48,616 bases of DNA from a virus, in IMG/VR virus record IMGVR_UViG_3300015206_000002, positions 1 through 48,616 of that record; one strand, 5' to 3'. This document shows, one piece after another, positions 14,767 through 20,759 of the stretch. Each line of letters starts with the position of its first letter. Position 1 is the stretch's first letter. The notes under the pieces were generated by a model, which saw only the letters and a program-made list of their open reading frames with translations, searched no databases and was not told where the DNA came from. The translations under genes and the position numbers were made by a program.

Positions 14767-14927
14767 ATCGCCGAGCCGTTACGGGCGCTTCGGCGGCCGT
14801 GGCGCTGTCTGGGCAGACGGCGCTATGCCAACGGAAGACCACCGTGAGACCAACGGAAAGCCAACGAAAAACCACCGAAGAGCCACCATTCTCGCCCGCG
14901 TGGCTCGACGCCGTCAAGTTTAATTGA
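14763..14927 (+). CDS. Small protein spanning an 11-bp tandem repeat (54 aa)
   Basis: GTGA overlap start. The middle encodes repeated QRKTT/TES units (LCQRKTTVRPTESQRKTTEE) because of the DNA repeat at 14828-14887. The coding claim is weak; the DNA repeat may be the functional feature. Confidence 0.35.
   Translation: MNRRAVTGASAAVALSGQTALCQRKTTVRPTESQRKTTEEPPFSPAWLDAVKFN
14828..14887. repeat. 11-bp tandem repeat, about 5.4 copies (iteron-like)
   Basis: Units CCAACGGAAGA, CCACCGTGAGA, CCAACGGAAAG, CCAACGAAAAA, CCACCGAAGAG and a final CCACC. The 11-bp period equals one DNA turn, so all copies face the same side. This is typical of iterons in replication origins, though a simple coding repeat is possible. 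Confidence 0.65.
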
Positions 14928-15006
14928 CACTACCCGCGCGATGGGAAATCCCATGCAGACGCGTGCAGTAGAAAAAATCGCACGCGCCCGCACGGCGCTG
15001 CACGGC
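14912..15006. repeat. Dispersed ~90-bp element, copy B
   Basis: Starts with GTCAA-GTTTAA-TTGAC (palindrome), then GATGGGAAATCCCATGCAG, GCGTGCAGTA, AAAAAATCGCA and CGGCGCTGCACGGC, matching copy A block by block with small indels. It covers the end of the 14763 gene and abuts the stop of the leftward operon. Confidence 0.6.
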
Positions 15007-15191
15007 TATCGCGGTTCGGCAATAGAAACATCGCTCTGCATCGCTGCATAGCGCTCCAGGGAAAGCTCGTCTTCGGTTTCGATCAGCGCGTTCAGCAGCT
15101 CGTCGATCAACGCTCTCAGTTCGTCGGCGTCGCCGAGGCGCGAACGCTCGTCGATGCGTCTCGATCTCCGGCACCTTTCGCAATCGCACAT
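15006..15191 (-). CDS. Small acidic helical protein with N-terminal Cys (61 aa)
   Basis: ATG 15191. CDCERC near residues 2-7, then a helical acidic part (ADELRALIDELLNALIETED). Follows the truncated P-loop gene by one base. Last gene of the leftward operon; function unknown. Confidence 0.5.
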   Translation of the reverse strand: MCDCERCRRSRRIDERSRLGDADELRALIDELLNALIETEDELSLERYAAMQSDVSIAEPR

Positions 15192-15192
15192 T

Positions 15193-15336
15193 TCAGTGCC
15201 CCGCCGCGGAGAGTTCTTCGCAGAGGACTGTTCCCAGATTCGTTTTTCCCATGCCCTTGCCGCCGTAGACGATCAGCGTCGACGTGATCGCATCCAGGGG
15301 CAGGGTCAGCTCCGGAGACAAACGCAGCCCTTTCAT
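15193..15336 (-). CDS. Truncated P-loop ATPase (HerA/DUF87-like N-terminus)
   Basis: 47 residues from ATG 15336: a beta strand (STLIVYGGKGMGKTNLGTVL) carrying Walker A GGKGMGKT, then CEELSAAGH and stop. This matches only the N-terminal part of HerA/FtsK-like ATP-binding proteins (VxGxxGxGKTN...LxEEL); Walker B and the rest are missing and not found downstream. It is either a remnant or a minimal nucleotide-binding peptide. ATGA overlap with the upstream gene. Confidence 0.55.
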   Translation of the reverse strand: MKGLRLSPELTLPLDAITSTLIVYGGKGMGKTNLGTVLCEELSAAGH

Positions 15337-15563
15337 TTCGGAACGCTTGCAGCGGCGTGCAGTTGCCCGCGTCTGCACGGCGCTGCAACCCGCCGCCGCG
15401 GTCGAACGCGGGGAGCGGGCGCCGCAGATACCGTGACGGGGATGGAAGTGACTTTGAGGCTGACGAGACTGTCGAGCAGCCCGGCCTCTTCGAGCGCCGC
15501 CGTCGCGCGGGCGGTGATTTCTTCTTCGCTGAGATCGGTAAGGATCGCGAACGAGCCCTTCAT
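15333..15563 (-). CDS. Small hypothetical protein (76 aa)
   Basis: ATG 15563. Starts with MKGSFAILTDLSEEEITARA, then a helix (ATAALEEAGLLDSLVSLKVT) and a basic low-complexity tail encoded over the GC-rich copy C repeat. Coupled to its neighbours on both sides. Confidence 0.5.
   Translation of the reverse strand: MKGSFAILTDLSEEEITARATAALEEAGLLDSLVSLKVTSIPVTVSAAPAPRVRPRRRVAAPCRRGQLHAAASVPK
15346..15388. repeat. Dispersed element, partial copy C
   Basis: CTTGCAG, GCGTGCAG, TCTGCACGGCGCTGCA occur in the same order as in copies A and B, but the A-run and the TTGACA palindrome are missing. It lies inside the 15333-15563 gene and just upstream of the P-loop start. Confidence 0.45.
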
Positions 15564-15775
15564 TTCGCGAACGCCTCCCGCTTTCCGATTTGCGTCAGCG
15601 CGTCGCGATTGAACATCCAGCGCGGATTCTTCTCCGTGCCCAGATTCATTCCGCCGCCATATCCGCCCTCGCGCGCCTGCTTCAGCAGCCACGCCCGCGA
15701 CAGGCCGCTGTAGTCTGCGGCCTCCGCCGGAGTGAGCCACGGCTTCGGCCCAGGCAGCGCGGGCGCGCCATGCAA
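15560..15775 (-). CDS. HTH (excisionase-like) DNA-binding protein, 71 aa
   Basis: TTG start. KPWLTPAEAADYSGLSRAWL then LKQAREGGYGGGMNLGTEKN and RWMFNRDALTQIGKR is a full HTH_17/excisionase-like winged helix. It overlaps the end of the upstream HTH gene by 94 nt in another frame, so the two may once have been a single two-HTH protein. Confidence 0.6.
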   Translation of the reverse strand: MHGAPALPGPKPWLTPAEAADYSGLSRAWLLKQAREGGYGGGMNLGTEKNPRWMFNRDALTQIGKREAFAK

Positions 15776-15927
15776 AGCAGTGCGAAGCGATGCTGCGGCA
15801 GTCGGGCGTCGGCCACGTACTGCGCGACCGTGCGCTTCGATTTGCCGAGGTATTCCATGACTTCGGCCTTTGTCATGGCGGGCGGCGTGGGGACTGTTGC
15901 AGGCTGTGCAGCTGCACTGGTTGGCAT
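15682..15927 (-). CDS. HTH regulator at the head of the leftward operon (81 aa)
   Basis: ATG 15927 sits 9 nt after a -10 box. Residues about 18-45 (MTKAEVMEYLGKSKRTVAQY, VADARLP) form an HTH. After residue about 50 the sequence becomes Arg/Cys-rich and overlaps the next HTH gene in a different frame, so the C-terminus may be out of its original frame. Role: likely the regulator of the divergent promoters here. Confidence 0.55.
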   Translation of the reverse strand: MPTSAAAQPATVPTPPAMTKAEVMEYLGKSKRTVAQYVADARLPQHRFALLCMARPRCLGRSRGSLRRRPQTTAACRGRGC

Positions 15928-15936
15928 ATGTTTGCT

Positions 15937-15965
15937 ATGGTACGCACCCATGCGATCACTTGCAA
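15937..15965 (-). promoter_or_regulatory. Leftward promoter of the HTH operon
   Basis: On the minus strand TTGCAA (15965-15960), 17-nt spacer, TACCAT (15942-15937). The ATG at 15927 follows 9 nt later, so the leader is about 0-3 nt. Nearby TTGCAAGC and CATGGGT blocks resemble those downstream of the inverted repeat at 5011. Confidence 0.55.
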
Positions 15966-16021
15966 GCAAAAAAATGCACGCGCTCGCACGTGTCAGCATG
16001 GCCTTGCAGGGGAGGCAACGA

Positions 16022-16198
16022 ATGCGGGACGGGTTTAATGACATCGTAAGCGGCTGGACCCTTGTGGATGACTGGGATGACCTGACAGACAGGATCGAGC
16101 GTTCGGCAGAATGGGTCGCCGCCAATGGCCCGCTTCAGCCAGATGAAGAGGCCACCATCAAACTGATGATCGAATCCCAGATAGCGCGGGGGGAGTAA
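16022..16198 (+). CDS. Small acidic helical protein (58 aa)
   Basis: ATG 16022 chosen because GGGGAGG lies 6 nt upstream; earlier in-frame ATGs lack SDs. FNDIVSGWTLVDDWDDLTDR then ERSAEWVAANGPLQPDEEA. Divergent from the leftward HTH operon; may be a small regulator. Confidence 0.5.
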   Translation: MRDGFNDIVSGWTLVDDWDDLTDRIERSAEWVAANGPLQPDEEATIKLMIESQIARGE

Positions 16199-16212
16199 GT
16201 CCGAATCGCGCC

Positions 16213-16226
16213 GTGCCGACTATACC
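16213..16226 (+). promoter_or_regulatory. Repeated promoter-like motif, copy 1
   Basis: GTGCCGACTATACC. Identical to the motif at 20698 and near-identical to that at 16762. Its TATACC ends 5 nt before ATG 16232, which has no SD, so this looks like a -10 region feeding a leaderless mRNA. The GCCGACTA core resembles the -10 of FliA-type promoters (GCCGATAA). Confidence 0.5.
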
Positions 16227-16231
16227 TGCAG

Positions 16232-16687
16232 ATGGCAACAAAACCCGCCGCAACAAAGCCCGAAGTACTGCCCGTACCGGCAGTACCGGTACCCGCCACG
16301 CCCGATCCGATGGTCGCGCTTCTCGCCCCCATGGTCGACGAACTCGGTGACATCGAAACCCGCCTGGCGCCGCACCGATCCTTCATCGCCCGCGAAGACG
16401 CTCTCCGCAAACAGATCCGCGCAGGTGCCGACTCGCCGGCGAAAGCGGCCGCCGCCGAGATCCCCGTCCACGGCGTGAGGTTCGACGTGATCCTCGGCCC
16501 GCGCGCCCTCGAACGCGCGATCGATTTCAAGCTGTTGGTGAAGCTGCTCGGCGCCGCGGCGTTTTCGAAGTTCGCCAGATGCGGCCTGGGAGATCTCGAG
16601 AAGCACGCGCCCGGGATGGAAATCGCCTGCGTGAGCAGCGCAAATACGGGCGCGCGATCGCTGAAGGTTTTCGCGAAAGCGGCGTAA
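16232..16687 (+). CDS. Hypothetical phage protein (151 aa)
   Basis: Begins with a Pro/Val-rich tail (EVLPVPAVPVPATPDP), then a helical-beta domain: MVALLAPMVDELGDIETRLA, AAAEIPVHGVRFDVILGPRA, KLLVKLLGAAAFSKFARCGL. The end is beta (IACVSSANTGARSLKVFAKA). Not recognised. Probably translated from a leaderless mRNA at the motif described at 16213. Confidence 0.55.
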   Translation: MATKPAATKPEVLPVPAVPVPATPDPMVALLAPMVDELGDIETRLAPHRSFIAREDALRKQIRAGADSPAKAAAAEIPVHGVRFDVILGPRALERAIDFKLLVKLLGAAAFSKFARCGLGDLEKHAPGMEIACVSSANTGARSLKVFAKAA

Positions 16688-16761
16688 GGTCCGCGTCCTC
16701 TTGTTTGTTCATGGGCCTTTTCCTTCGGTATTCTAGCGTGCCGCAAGCGCCTTTTTGCGTT

Positions 16762-16775
16762 GTGCCGACTATGGC
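16762..16775 (+). promoter_or_regulatory. Repeated promoter-like motif, copy 2
   Basis: GTGCCGACTATGGC, 49 nt ahead of the membrane-protein start at 16811. Shares GTGCCGACTAT with copies at 16213 and 20698. Confidence 0.45.
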
Positions 16776-16810
16776 ATCGTGCAACATAACTTCTTTTCCG
16801 GCGCCTCCTC

Positions 16811-17293
16811 GTGATCGCGCTCGCCCTCCGCAGCGCTGCTCTTACAGGCGTAGGAGCGCTGCTCATCATTCCGGGTACGCCCGAATCCATCGCGATGTGG
16901 GGAGTGCTCATCACGTCAGTTGCCGGCCTTCTCAGGCAGGTAATCGTTGAACGCTCCGCCCGCCTGGAGCGCCTCGACGCGCATAAGTTCGCCATGGACG
17001 ACCGCGCCTCGGCCGATGCCGCACGCGCCGCGCTGCAGAACGGCCTTGCCGAGAATACGGCCATTACGCGGCAAGTAAGTCAGCAGGCCGCAGCCAACGG
17101 ACGAAAAGCCGAAGCCGCCTACGCGGTCAGCGCGGAGGGTCTCAGGACGGCGAATAACGTCAACGAGAAAATCGCATCCATCGCCGCCGCCGCCCTTTCG
17201 CTGGACCGCGGCACGGCCCTGCGCGATGCCGCCTCCGCCCGCGCCGATACGGCGGGCATCCGGGAAGCGATCTCGCATATCGGAGCCGCATGA
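16811..17293 (+). CDS. Membrane protein with coiled coil, possible holin or anchored phage protein
   Basis: GTG start, 160 residues. Two hydrophobic stretches (about 3-21 ALALRSAALTGVGALLIIP and 28-43 AMWGVLITSVAGLLRQ) are followed by a long charged Ala-rich coiled coil (residues 45-155). The next two genes include a single-TM protein. A lysis role (holin/spanin-like) is possible from the context, but no endolysin is recognised nearby. Confidence 0.5.
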   Translation: MIALALRSAALTGVGALLIIPGTPESIAMWGVLITSVAGLLRQVIVERSARLERLDAHKFAMDDRASADAARAALQNGLAENTAITRQVSQQAAANGRKAEAAYAVSAEGLRTANNVNEKIASIAAAALSLDRGTALRDAASARADTAGIREAISHIGAA

Positions 17294-17400
17294 AGGGCTA
17301 CGTCCGCCGCCGCCGCCCGGAGTGGCTGTGGATCACGGCTCTCGTGATCGCGTTCGGATTTGCCGTATTCGCCAAAGTCATGGCCGAGGCGTCCCGTTGA
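17290..17400 (+). CDS. Single-TM small protein (36 aa)
   Basis: ATGA overlap. Basic N-terminus (KGYVRRRRPEW), then one TM helix (LWITALVIAFGFAVFAKVMA). N-in topology by the positive-inside rule. Could assist the membrane protein upstream. Confidence 0.5.
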   Translation: MKGYVRRRRPEWLWITALVIAFGFAVFAKVMAEASR

Positions 17401-17702
17401 AGCGCGATCGCAACTCATACCATTTCGCCGCCTATGCGCCGCGCCGCGGCAACTGCATCGCGTTCGCACTGCGGCGCTTCCGCGACCGCGGGGGATACCT
17501 CGTCGCGCGGAAAAGCCACTGGGGCTGGTGGTGGCACGTGCTCTGGTCCGCAGACCTGATTCACTTTCAGGAATTCGTGCCCGTCGTGCCGAGCCACAAG
17601 CAATCGTGGCCACCGCTCTGGTTCGAAGGCTACGTCCGCCACACGACCGCGCCCGACCAGCAGGAACTGAACGCCGCGGCCGCGGCCCGCAGGCTCGCAT
17701 GA
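17397..17702 (+). CDS. Hypothetical protein with Cys and His-Trp motifs (101 aa)
   Basis: TTG start in TTGA overlap. GNCIAFALRRFRDRGGYLVA then KSHWGWWWHVLWSADLIHFQ. The conserved-looking Cys, Gly-Gly and WWWHxLW are typical of a small phage protein group seen near lysis genes; papain-like chemistry is imaginable but unproven. Confidence 0.5.
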   Translation: MKRDRNSYHFAAYAPRRGNCIAFALRRFRDRGGYLVARKSHWGWWWHVLWSADLIHFQEFVPVVPSHKQSWPPLWFEGYVRHTTAPDQQELNAAAAARRLA

Positions 17703-17929
17703 CCGTGTCGGCGTTCCTTGTCGATGTCGCGCGGATCTTCGATCAGCCAACATTCGACAGCTTTATGGCGCGCCAGTGCAGGGATTTCGCCACAATCGCA
17801 CTCAACCTGGAAGATGCCGACCGCCGGCGCCGCGAAGATCTCGCCGCCACGGCCGCCACGGCAACGCGGGCGGGGCTCGCCACGCTGGCGAAAGAACGAA
17901 AAAAGCGGGCGGCGCGGGCGATGAAGTAA
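17699..17929 (+). CDS. Helical small protein (76 aa)
   Basis: ATGA overlap. ARIFDQPTFDSFMARQCRDF, then an Arg/Ala-rich coil (RRRREDLAATAATATRAGLA) and basic end. Ends 2 nt before the convergent brnA-like gene stop. Function unknown. Confidence 0.5.
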   Translation: MTVSAFLVDVARIFDQPTFDSFMARQCRDFATIALNLEDADRRRREDLAATAATATRAGLATLAKERKKRAARAMK

Positions 17930-17930
17930 A

Positions 17931-18230
17931 TCAGCGCTTCGGCTGGAGCTCCGCCGTCATGTGCTCCCGAAGGATTTCATTGATGCGGGTCAGATGGCCT
18001 TCGCCCTTCGACTTCAGCCAGCGAAGCACGTCGGAGTCAATGCGGATCGAAACCGGAGTCTTAACCGGGCGGTAGAATCTGCCGATCGTGGCGTTCGCCC
18101 AGAACTCTGGCGGCATCACCGGAGCATCGGGGTCCGCGTTGTCGAGGCTCTTGTCGCGCTCCTCGTACGCCTTCCTGATCTCGTCCGTGATCTTAATTGT
18201 GGACGTGCGCGGTACAGGTTTGGATCTCAT
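17931..18230 (-). CDS. BrnA-family antitoxin without BrnT partner
   Basis: 99 residues. The C-terminal half (PVKTPVSIRIDSDVLRWLKS then KGEGHLTRINEILREHM) is the ribbon-helix-helix of BrnA antitoxins, preceded by the usual DxPxxPPEFW segment. BrnA normally neutralises the BrnT RNase and represses its own operon. No brnT is adjacent; instead it overlaps higA by ATGA, making a third gene in that operon. A BrnT homologue lies 20 kb away at 38046 with a different antitoxin. Confidence 0.75.
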   Translation of the reverse strand: MRSKPVPRTSTIKITDEIRKAYEERDKSLDNADPDAPVMPPEFWANATIGRFYRPVKTPVSIRIDSDVLRWLKSKGEGHLTRINEILREHMTAELQPKR

Positions 18231-18550
18231 ATTTTCCCGGCCTGATCGGCGAGGCCGGTGATCCGCACGCTGCCGTCCGCGAAGTTCGCGCGGATCTCCA
18301 GTTCGCCGCCCATCGCCCTGATGAAATCGGCCAGCGTTCGCACGTACATATCCGTGCGGCGCTCTATCTGCGAAATGGCGGACTGGTTTTTGTTCAGCAT
18401 ATGTCCGAGATGCTGCTGTGTGAGATTGCGCGCCTCGCGGACCCGGCTCAGCGGCATCTCCTCGATAATCTCTTTCACGAGGGCGTCCCGCTCGGCGATT
18501 TGTTTCGGCGTCATCTTCGCCTCAAGTTCACGGAAATTACGTCGCGGCAT
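18227..18550 (-). CDS. higA: HigA-type Xre antitoxin
   Basis: 107 residues. ALVKEIIEEMPLSRVREARN then LTQQHLGHMLNKNQSAISQI and ERRTDMYVRTLADFIRAMGG form the HTH_Xre domain with the HigA-type tail GGELEIRANFADGSVRI. It would bind the toxin and repress the operon promoter. It starts directly after the higB stop (TAAATG). Confidence 0.8.
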   Translation of the reverse strand: MPRRNFRELEAKMTPKQIAERDALVKEIIEEMPLSRVREARNLTQQHLGHMLNKNQSAISQIERRTDMYVRTLADFIRAMGGELEIRANFADGSVRITGLADQAGKI

Positions 18551-18910
18551 TTACAGTAAACCTTCTTTCTTCAGTTCAGTCAGGTGCTCGTCATAGAGGC
18601 GGTCAGCCACGGGAACATTGACCTCATACCAGCGCTGATCGCCCGTCTTATCGCCGCCCAGCAGGAGAATGCCGGTACGAAGCGGGTTGAACGCGTAAAG
18701 CACCCGGTATGGCCTTCCCTCGACCTGGATGCGCAGTTCGCGCATCTGCGAATGGCGCGATCCGGCGACACCGGAGGAGTGCGGAAACGAGAGCGTCACA
18801 CCAAACCGGCGAAGCAGATCTATGCTGACGGCGACCTTCGTCTGCTCGTTTTCGGTCAGATCGTCCCACCAGCCCGCAAACTCTTCAGTAAATTCGATCT
18901 CAACCGGCAC
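18551..18910 (-). CDS. higB: HigB/Gp49-like toxin (RelE/ParE superfamily)
   Basis: 119 residues from GTG 18910. The family signature is clear: HSQMRELRIQVEGRPYRVLY then AFNPLRTGILLLGGDKTGD and RWYEVNVPVADRLYDEHLTE. Such toxins cleave mRNA on the ribosome. GTG lies 6 nt after the -10 hexamer TATAAT with no SD, so translation is predicted to be leaderless. The promoter has been broken by the IS at 18923: the -10 remains but the -35 is 1.7 kb away. Confidence 0.8.
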   Translation of the reverse strand: MPVEIEFTEEFAGWWDDLTENEQTKVAVSIDLLRRFGVTLSFPHSSGVAGSRHSQMRELRIQVEGRPYRVLYAFNPLRTGILLLGGDKTGDQRWYEVNVPVADRLYDEHLTELKKEGLL

Positions 18911-18914
18911 TCTT

Positions 18915-18922
18915 TAATTATA
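18915..18922. repeat. Left target-site duplication of the IS
   Basis: TAATTATA, identical to 20620-20627. Eight bases is the expected duplication size for IS1595-family elements. Confidence 0.85.
18917..18922 (-). promoter_or_regulatory. higB: Orphaned -10 box of the higBA operon
   Basis: Minus strand TATAAT, 6 nt before the toxin GTG. It is part of the left target duplication. The IS end supplies no -35 at the right distance; a TTGTCA/TATAAT pair inside the IS end has a 14-nt spacer, too short to be strong. Confidence 0.6.
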
Positions 18923-18945
18923 GGGAATTATATACATAAATACCC

Positions 18946-18974
18946 TTGACAAGAGCGGGGTAACAAAGTATCAT
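18946..18974 (+). promoter_or_regulatory. Internal promoter of the IS
   Basis: TTGACA at 18946-18951, 17-nt spacer, TATCAT at 18969-18974. It would drive the passenger and transposase genes with a leader of about 80 nt. Confidence 0.7.
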
Positions 18975-19059
18975 TGAGGTATAGCAAGCCAGCCGATTGG
19001 CGGAATCGGTAGACGACCAAACAGCCCTCCCGATGCGGGGGCAGGAAAAGAGACTCGAT

Positions 19060-19545
19060 ATGTCAACCACCACCGAAAACACGATCATTGACCAATTAAC
19101 CGCTGCCGTCGCAGCCAGGAAGGACAGCTTGGTCCAGCTTCGCGGGCGAATCGAAAAACTCATCGCGCCACTGCCAGTAGGCGTTGTACTGGCGGACGAT
19201 GCAGGCGAGATCGGTAAAATCCGACGCGTCTGCACTGGCGCAAGCCAGTGGGGCAACCAAACTTGGAACGTGACGATCAAAGGTAAAGGTCTGATCGCTG
19301 ACAGGAAATTGGTCAGCGAAACTTGCGAACGATCCTACTGGGATGGCAACAACATGCACCACCATTCGACTGAGCCATTTTGCCTCTATACCGGATCTGA
19401 AATGGATATGTATGATAGCGAAGAACTGAATTGGCTGTCTGGCCGTGACACGCGAGCACTCGCCCTCCGGTTGCCCCGCGCGATTGAGCGCTACATCGAA
19501 GAATGCAAAGCGGAAGAAGTCGCCAACAAAACTACGGCGGTCTAA
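19060..19545 (+). CDS. IS passenger protein (161 aa), unknown
   Basis: ATG 19060 follows GGAAAAGAG; an upstream GTG frame extension (18997) is less likely. Residues 10-35 are helical (IIDQLTAAVAARKDSLVQLR), then a beta-rich domain (IGKIRRVCTGASQWGNQTWN) with a His/Cys-containing loop (NNMHHHSTEPFCLYTGSEMD). Co-oriented and 2 nt before the transposase ATG. Some IS1595 elements carry passenger genes; the function of this one is not known to me. Confidence 0.65.
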   Translation: MSTTTENTIIDQLTAAVAARKDSLVQLRGRIEKLIAPLPVGVVLADDAGEIGKIRRVCTGASQWGNQTWNVTIKGKGLIADRKLVSETCERSYWDGNNMHHHSTEPFCLYTGSEMDMYDSEELNWLSGRDTRALALRLPRAIERYIEECKAEEVANKTTAV

Positions 19546-19547
19546 AG

Positions 19548-20474
19548 ATGAGCAAATCCACCATCAGCACGTTTCAACTTTTCGAGCGGTTTCCCGATCA
19601 GGAAGCAGCCCGAATCTACCTGGAGGGCCGACTCTGGCCCTCCGGCCCCACCTGTCCGCAGTGCAAGTCTGGCGACCGCGTGACAACGCGCCCCAAGGGT
19701 TCTTATCGTTGCGGTGCGTGCAATAAATTCACGTTCACCGTGCGTGACGGCACGATCTTCGGAGCGTCAAAAATTCCCCTCCACAAATGGGTTTACGCGA
19801 TGTACTTGTTGGTCACCGCACGCAAAGGTATCTCCTCCATGCAACTCGCGAAGGAAATCGGCATCACTCAAAAGTCCGCATGGTTCATGCTTCAGCGCCT
19901 CCGAGAGGCGTGCTCCACGCCCGACAACATCGATAAACTGCGGGGCATCATCGAGATCGACGAAACTTTCGTAGGCGGGAAAGAGCGCAACAAACACGAG
20001 CATAAGAAACTGAAGGCAGGGCGCGGCAGTGTCGGTAAGACTCCGGTGCTCGGAATGCGCGAACGCGGTGGCCGCACCCGCGCGATGGTCGTCACATCAA
20101 CCGATGCCGGAACGATCCAAAACGAAATCCATGGAGCGGTAGAGGCTGGATCGCAACTCTACACCGATGAGTTCGGAGCGTATTCGGACCTTGACGGTCT
20201 GTTTTTCCATCACGCCACATGCAACCACAGCGCGAAGGAATGGGTCAACGGCGCGGCGCACACGAACAGCATCGAGTCCGTTTGGGCGGTCCTGAAGCGC
20301 GGGTTGCACGGCGTCTACCACCACGCCAGCGCAAAGCACCTACACCGCTACGTCGATGAGTTCGCCTGGCGGCTGAACGAGGGCAACGTAATCATCCACA
20401 CCCTGCGCCGTCTGGATTCGTTTGTCGATGCGGTAGTCGGGAAGCGCATCACGTACAAAGAGGTGATCGCATGA
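19548..20474 (+). CDS. IS1595-family ISXO2-like transposase
   Basis: 308 residues. N-terminal zinc ribbon: CPQC at 36-39 and CGAC at 55-58, followed by FTVRDGTIFGASKIPLHKWV, a hallmark of the family. HTH-like segment (GISSMQLAKEIGITQKSAWF). Catalytic triad: Asp138 in IIEIDETFVGG, Asp207 in LYTDEFGAYS, and Glu243 in NSIESVWAVLKRG. All are present, so the enzyme should be active. It inserts the element by cut-and-paste with 8-bp duplications. Confidence 0.92.
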   Translation: MSKSTISTFQLFERFPDQEAARIYLEGRLWPSGPTCPQCKSGDRVTTRPKGSYRCGACNKFTFTVRDGTIFGASKIPLHKWVYAMYLLVTARKGISSMQLAKEIGITQKSAWFMLQRLREACSTPDNIDKLRGIIEIDETFVGGKERNKHEHKKLKAGRGSVGKTPVLGMRERGGRTRAMVVTSTDAGTIQNEIHGAVEAGSQLYTDEFGAYSDLDGLFFHHATCNHSAKEWVNGAAHTNSIESVWAVLKRGLHGVYHHASAKHLHRYVDEFAWRLNEGNVIIHTLRRLDSFVDAVVGKRITYKEVIA

Positions 20475-20605
20475 GCGACACCTCGACGCCGCGTGAACTG
20501 GATGTAATCGCTGATATCGTACTGGCTTACAAGCCAAAACCTAAGACGAAGGCTCAACAAAAACGCGCGCGAAAGGCTAAGAAAAATGCAAAGTCGGGGC
20601 AGTAA
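20471..20605 (+). CDS. Small basic IS-associated protein (44 aa)
   Basis: ATGA overlap with the transposase. LDVIADIVLAYKPKPKTKAQ then a Lys/Arg/Ala tail. Its stop lies inside the right terminal repeat. Similar small basic ORFs accompany some IS1595 transposases; a DNA-binding helper role is inferred. Confidence 0.6.
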   Translation: MSDTSTPRELDVIADIVLAYKPKPKTKAQQKRARKAKKNAKSGQ

Positions 20606-20619
20606 TGTATATAATTCCC

Positions 20620-20627
20620 TAATTATA
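20620..20627. repeat. Right target-site duplication of the IS
   Basis: TAATTATA, matching 18915-18922. Confidence 0.85.
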
Positions 20628-20650
20628 AGCTGGACGTAATATCATGTCAA
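20622..20650 (-). promoter_or_regulatory. Displaced near-consensus promoter of the higBA operon
   Basis: Minus strand TTGACA (20650-20645), 17-nt spacer, TATAAT (20627-20622): a perfect consensus pair. Removing the IS and one duplication places this TATAAT 6 nt before the toxin GTG. It now fires leftward into the IS, antisense to the transposase. Confidence 0.75.
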
Positions 20651-20697
20651 GCTTATTGAACGTGAATCCGCCCCGCCGAATCGTGTTTTTTTCGCTC

Positions 20698-20711
20698 GTG
20701 CCGACTATACC
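20698..20711 (+). promoter_or_regulatory. Repeated promoter-like motif, copy 3
   Basis: GTGCCGACTATACC, identical to copy 1 (16213), 49 bp past the displaced higBA -35 and upstream of the NusG paralogue. A T-run and TCGC precede it. Confidence 0.5.
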
Positions 20712-20759
20712 TTCAGCGGCGCTGATTTTCTTTCGTTTCTCAGCGCCCGTGATCAAGGC

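Larger units (their letters stand above)
18923..20619 (+). mobile_element. IS1595-family (ISXO2-like) insertion sequence, complete
   Basis: 1,697 bp, bounded by a perfect 15-bp terminal inverted repeat (GGGAATTATATACAT at 18923-18937; its complement at 20605-20619) and flanked by the 8-bp direct duplication TAATTATA. It carries an internal promoter, a 161-aa passenger gene, an ISXO2-type DDE transposase and a small basic passenger protein. All parts look intact, suggesting recent insertion. The insertion point is the -10 box of the higBA operon. Confidence 0.9.

Noticed and set aside
11203-16775. Identity between the operator array and the GTGCCGACTAT motif
   Set aside because: Both share ATAGTC/GACTAT and GTGCC pieces, but the half-site order differs and most copies of the second motif are not palindromic.
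16190-20711. Firm FliA-type -35 boxes for all three motif copies
   Set aside because: Only the 16213 copy has a plausible TAAGTCCG at the right distance; others do not, so a two-part promoter consensus is not claimed.
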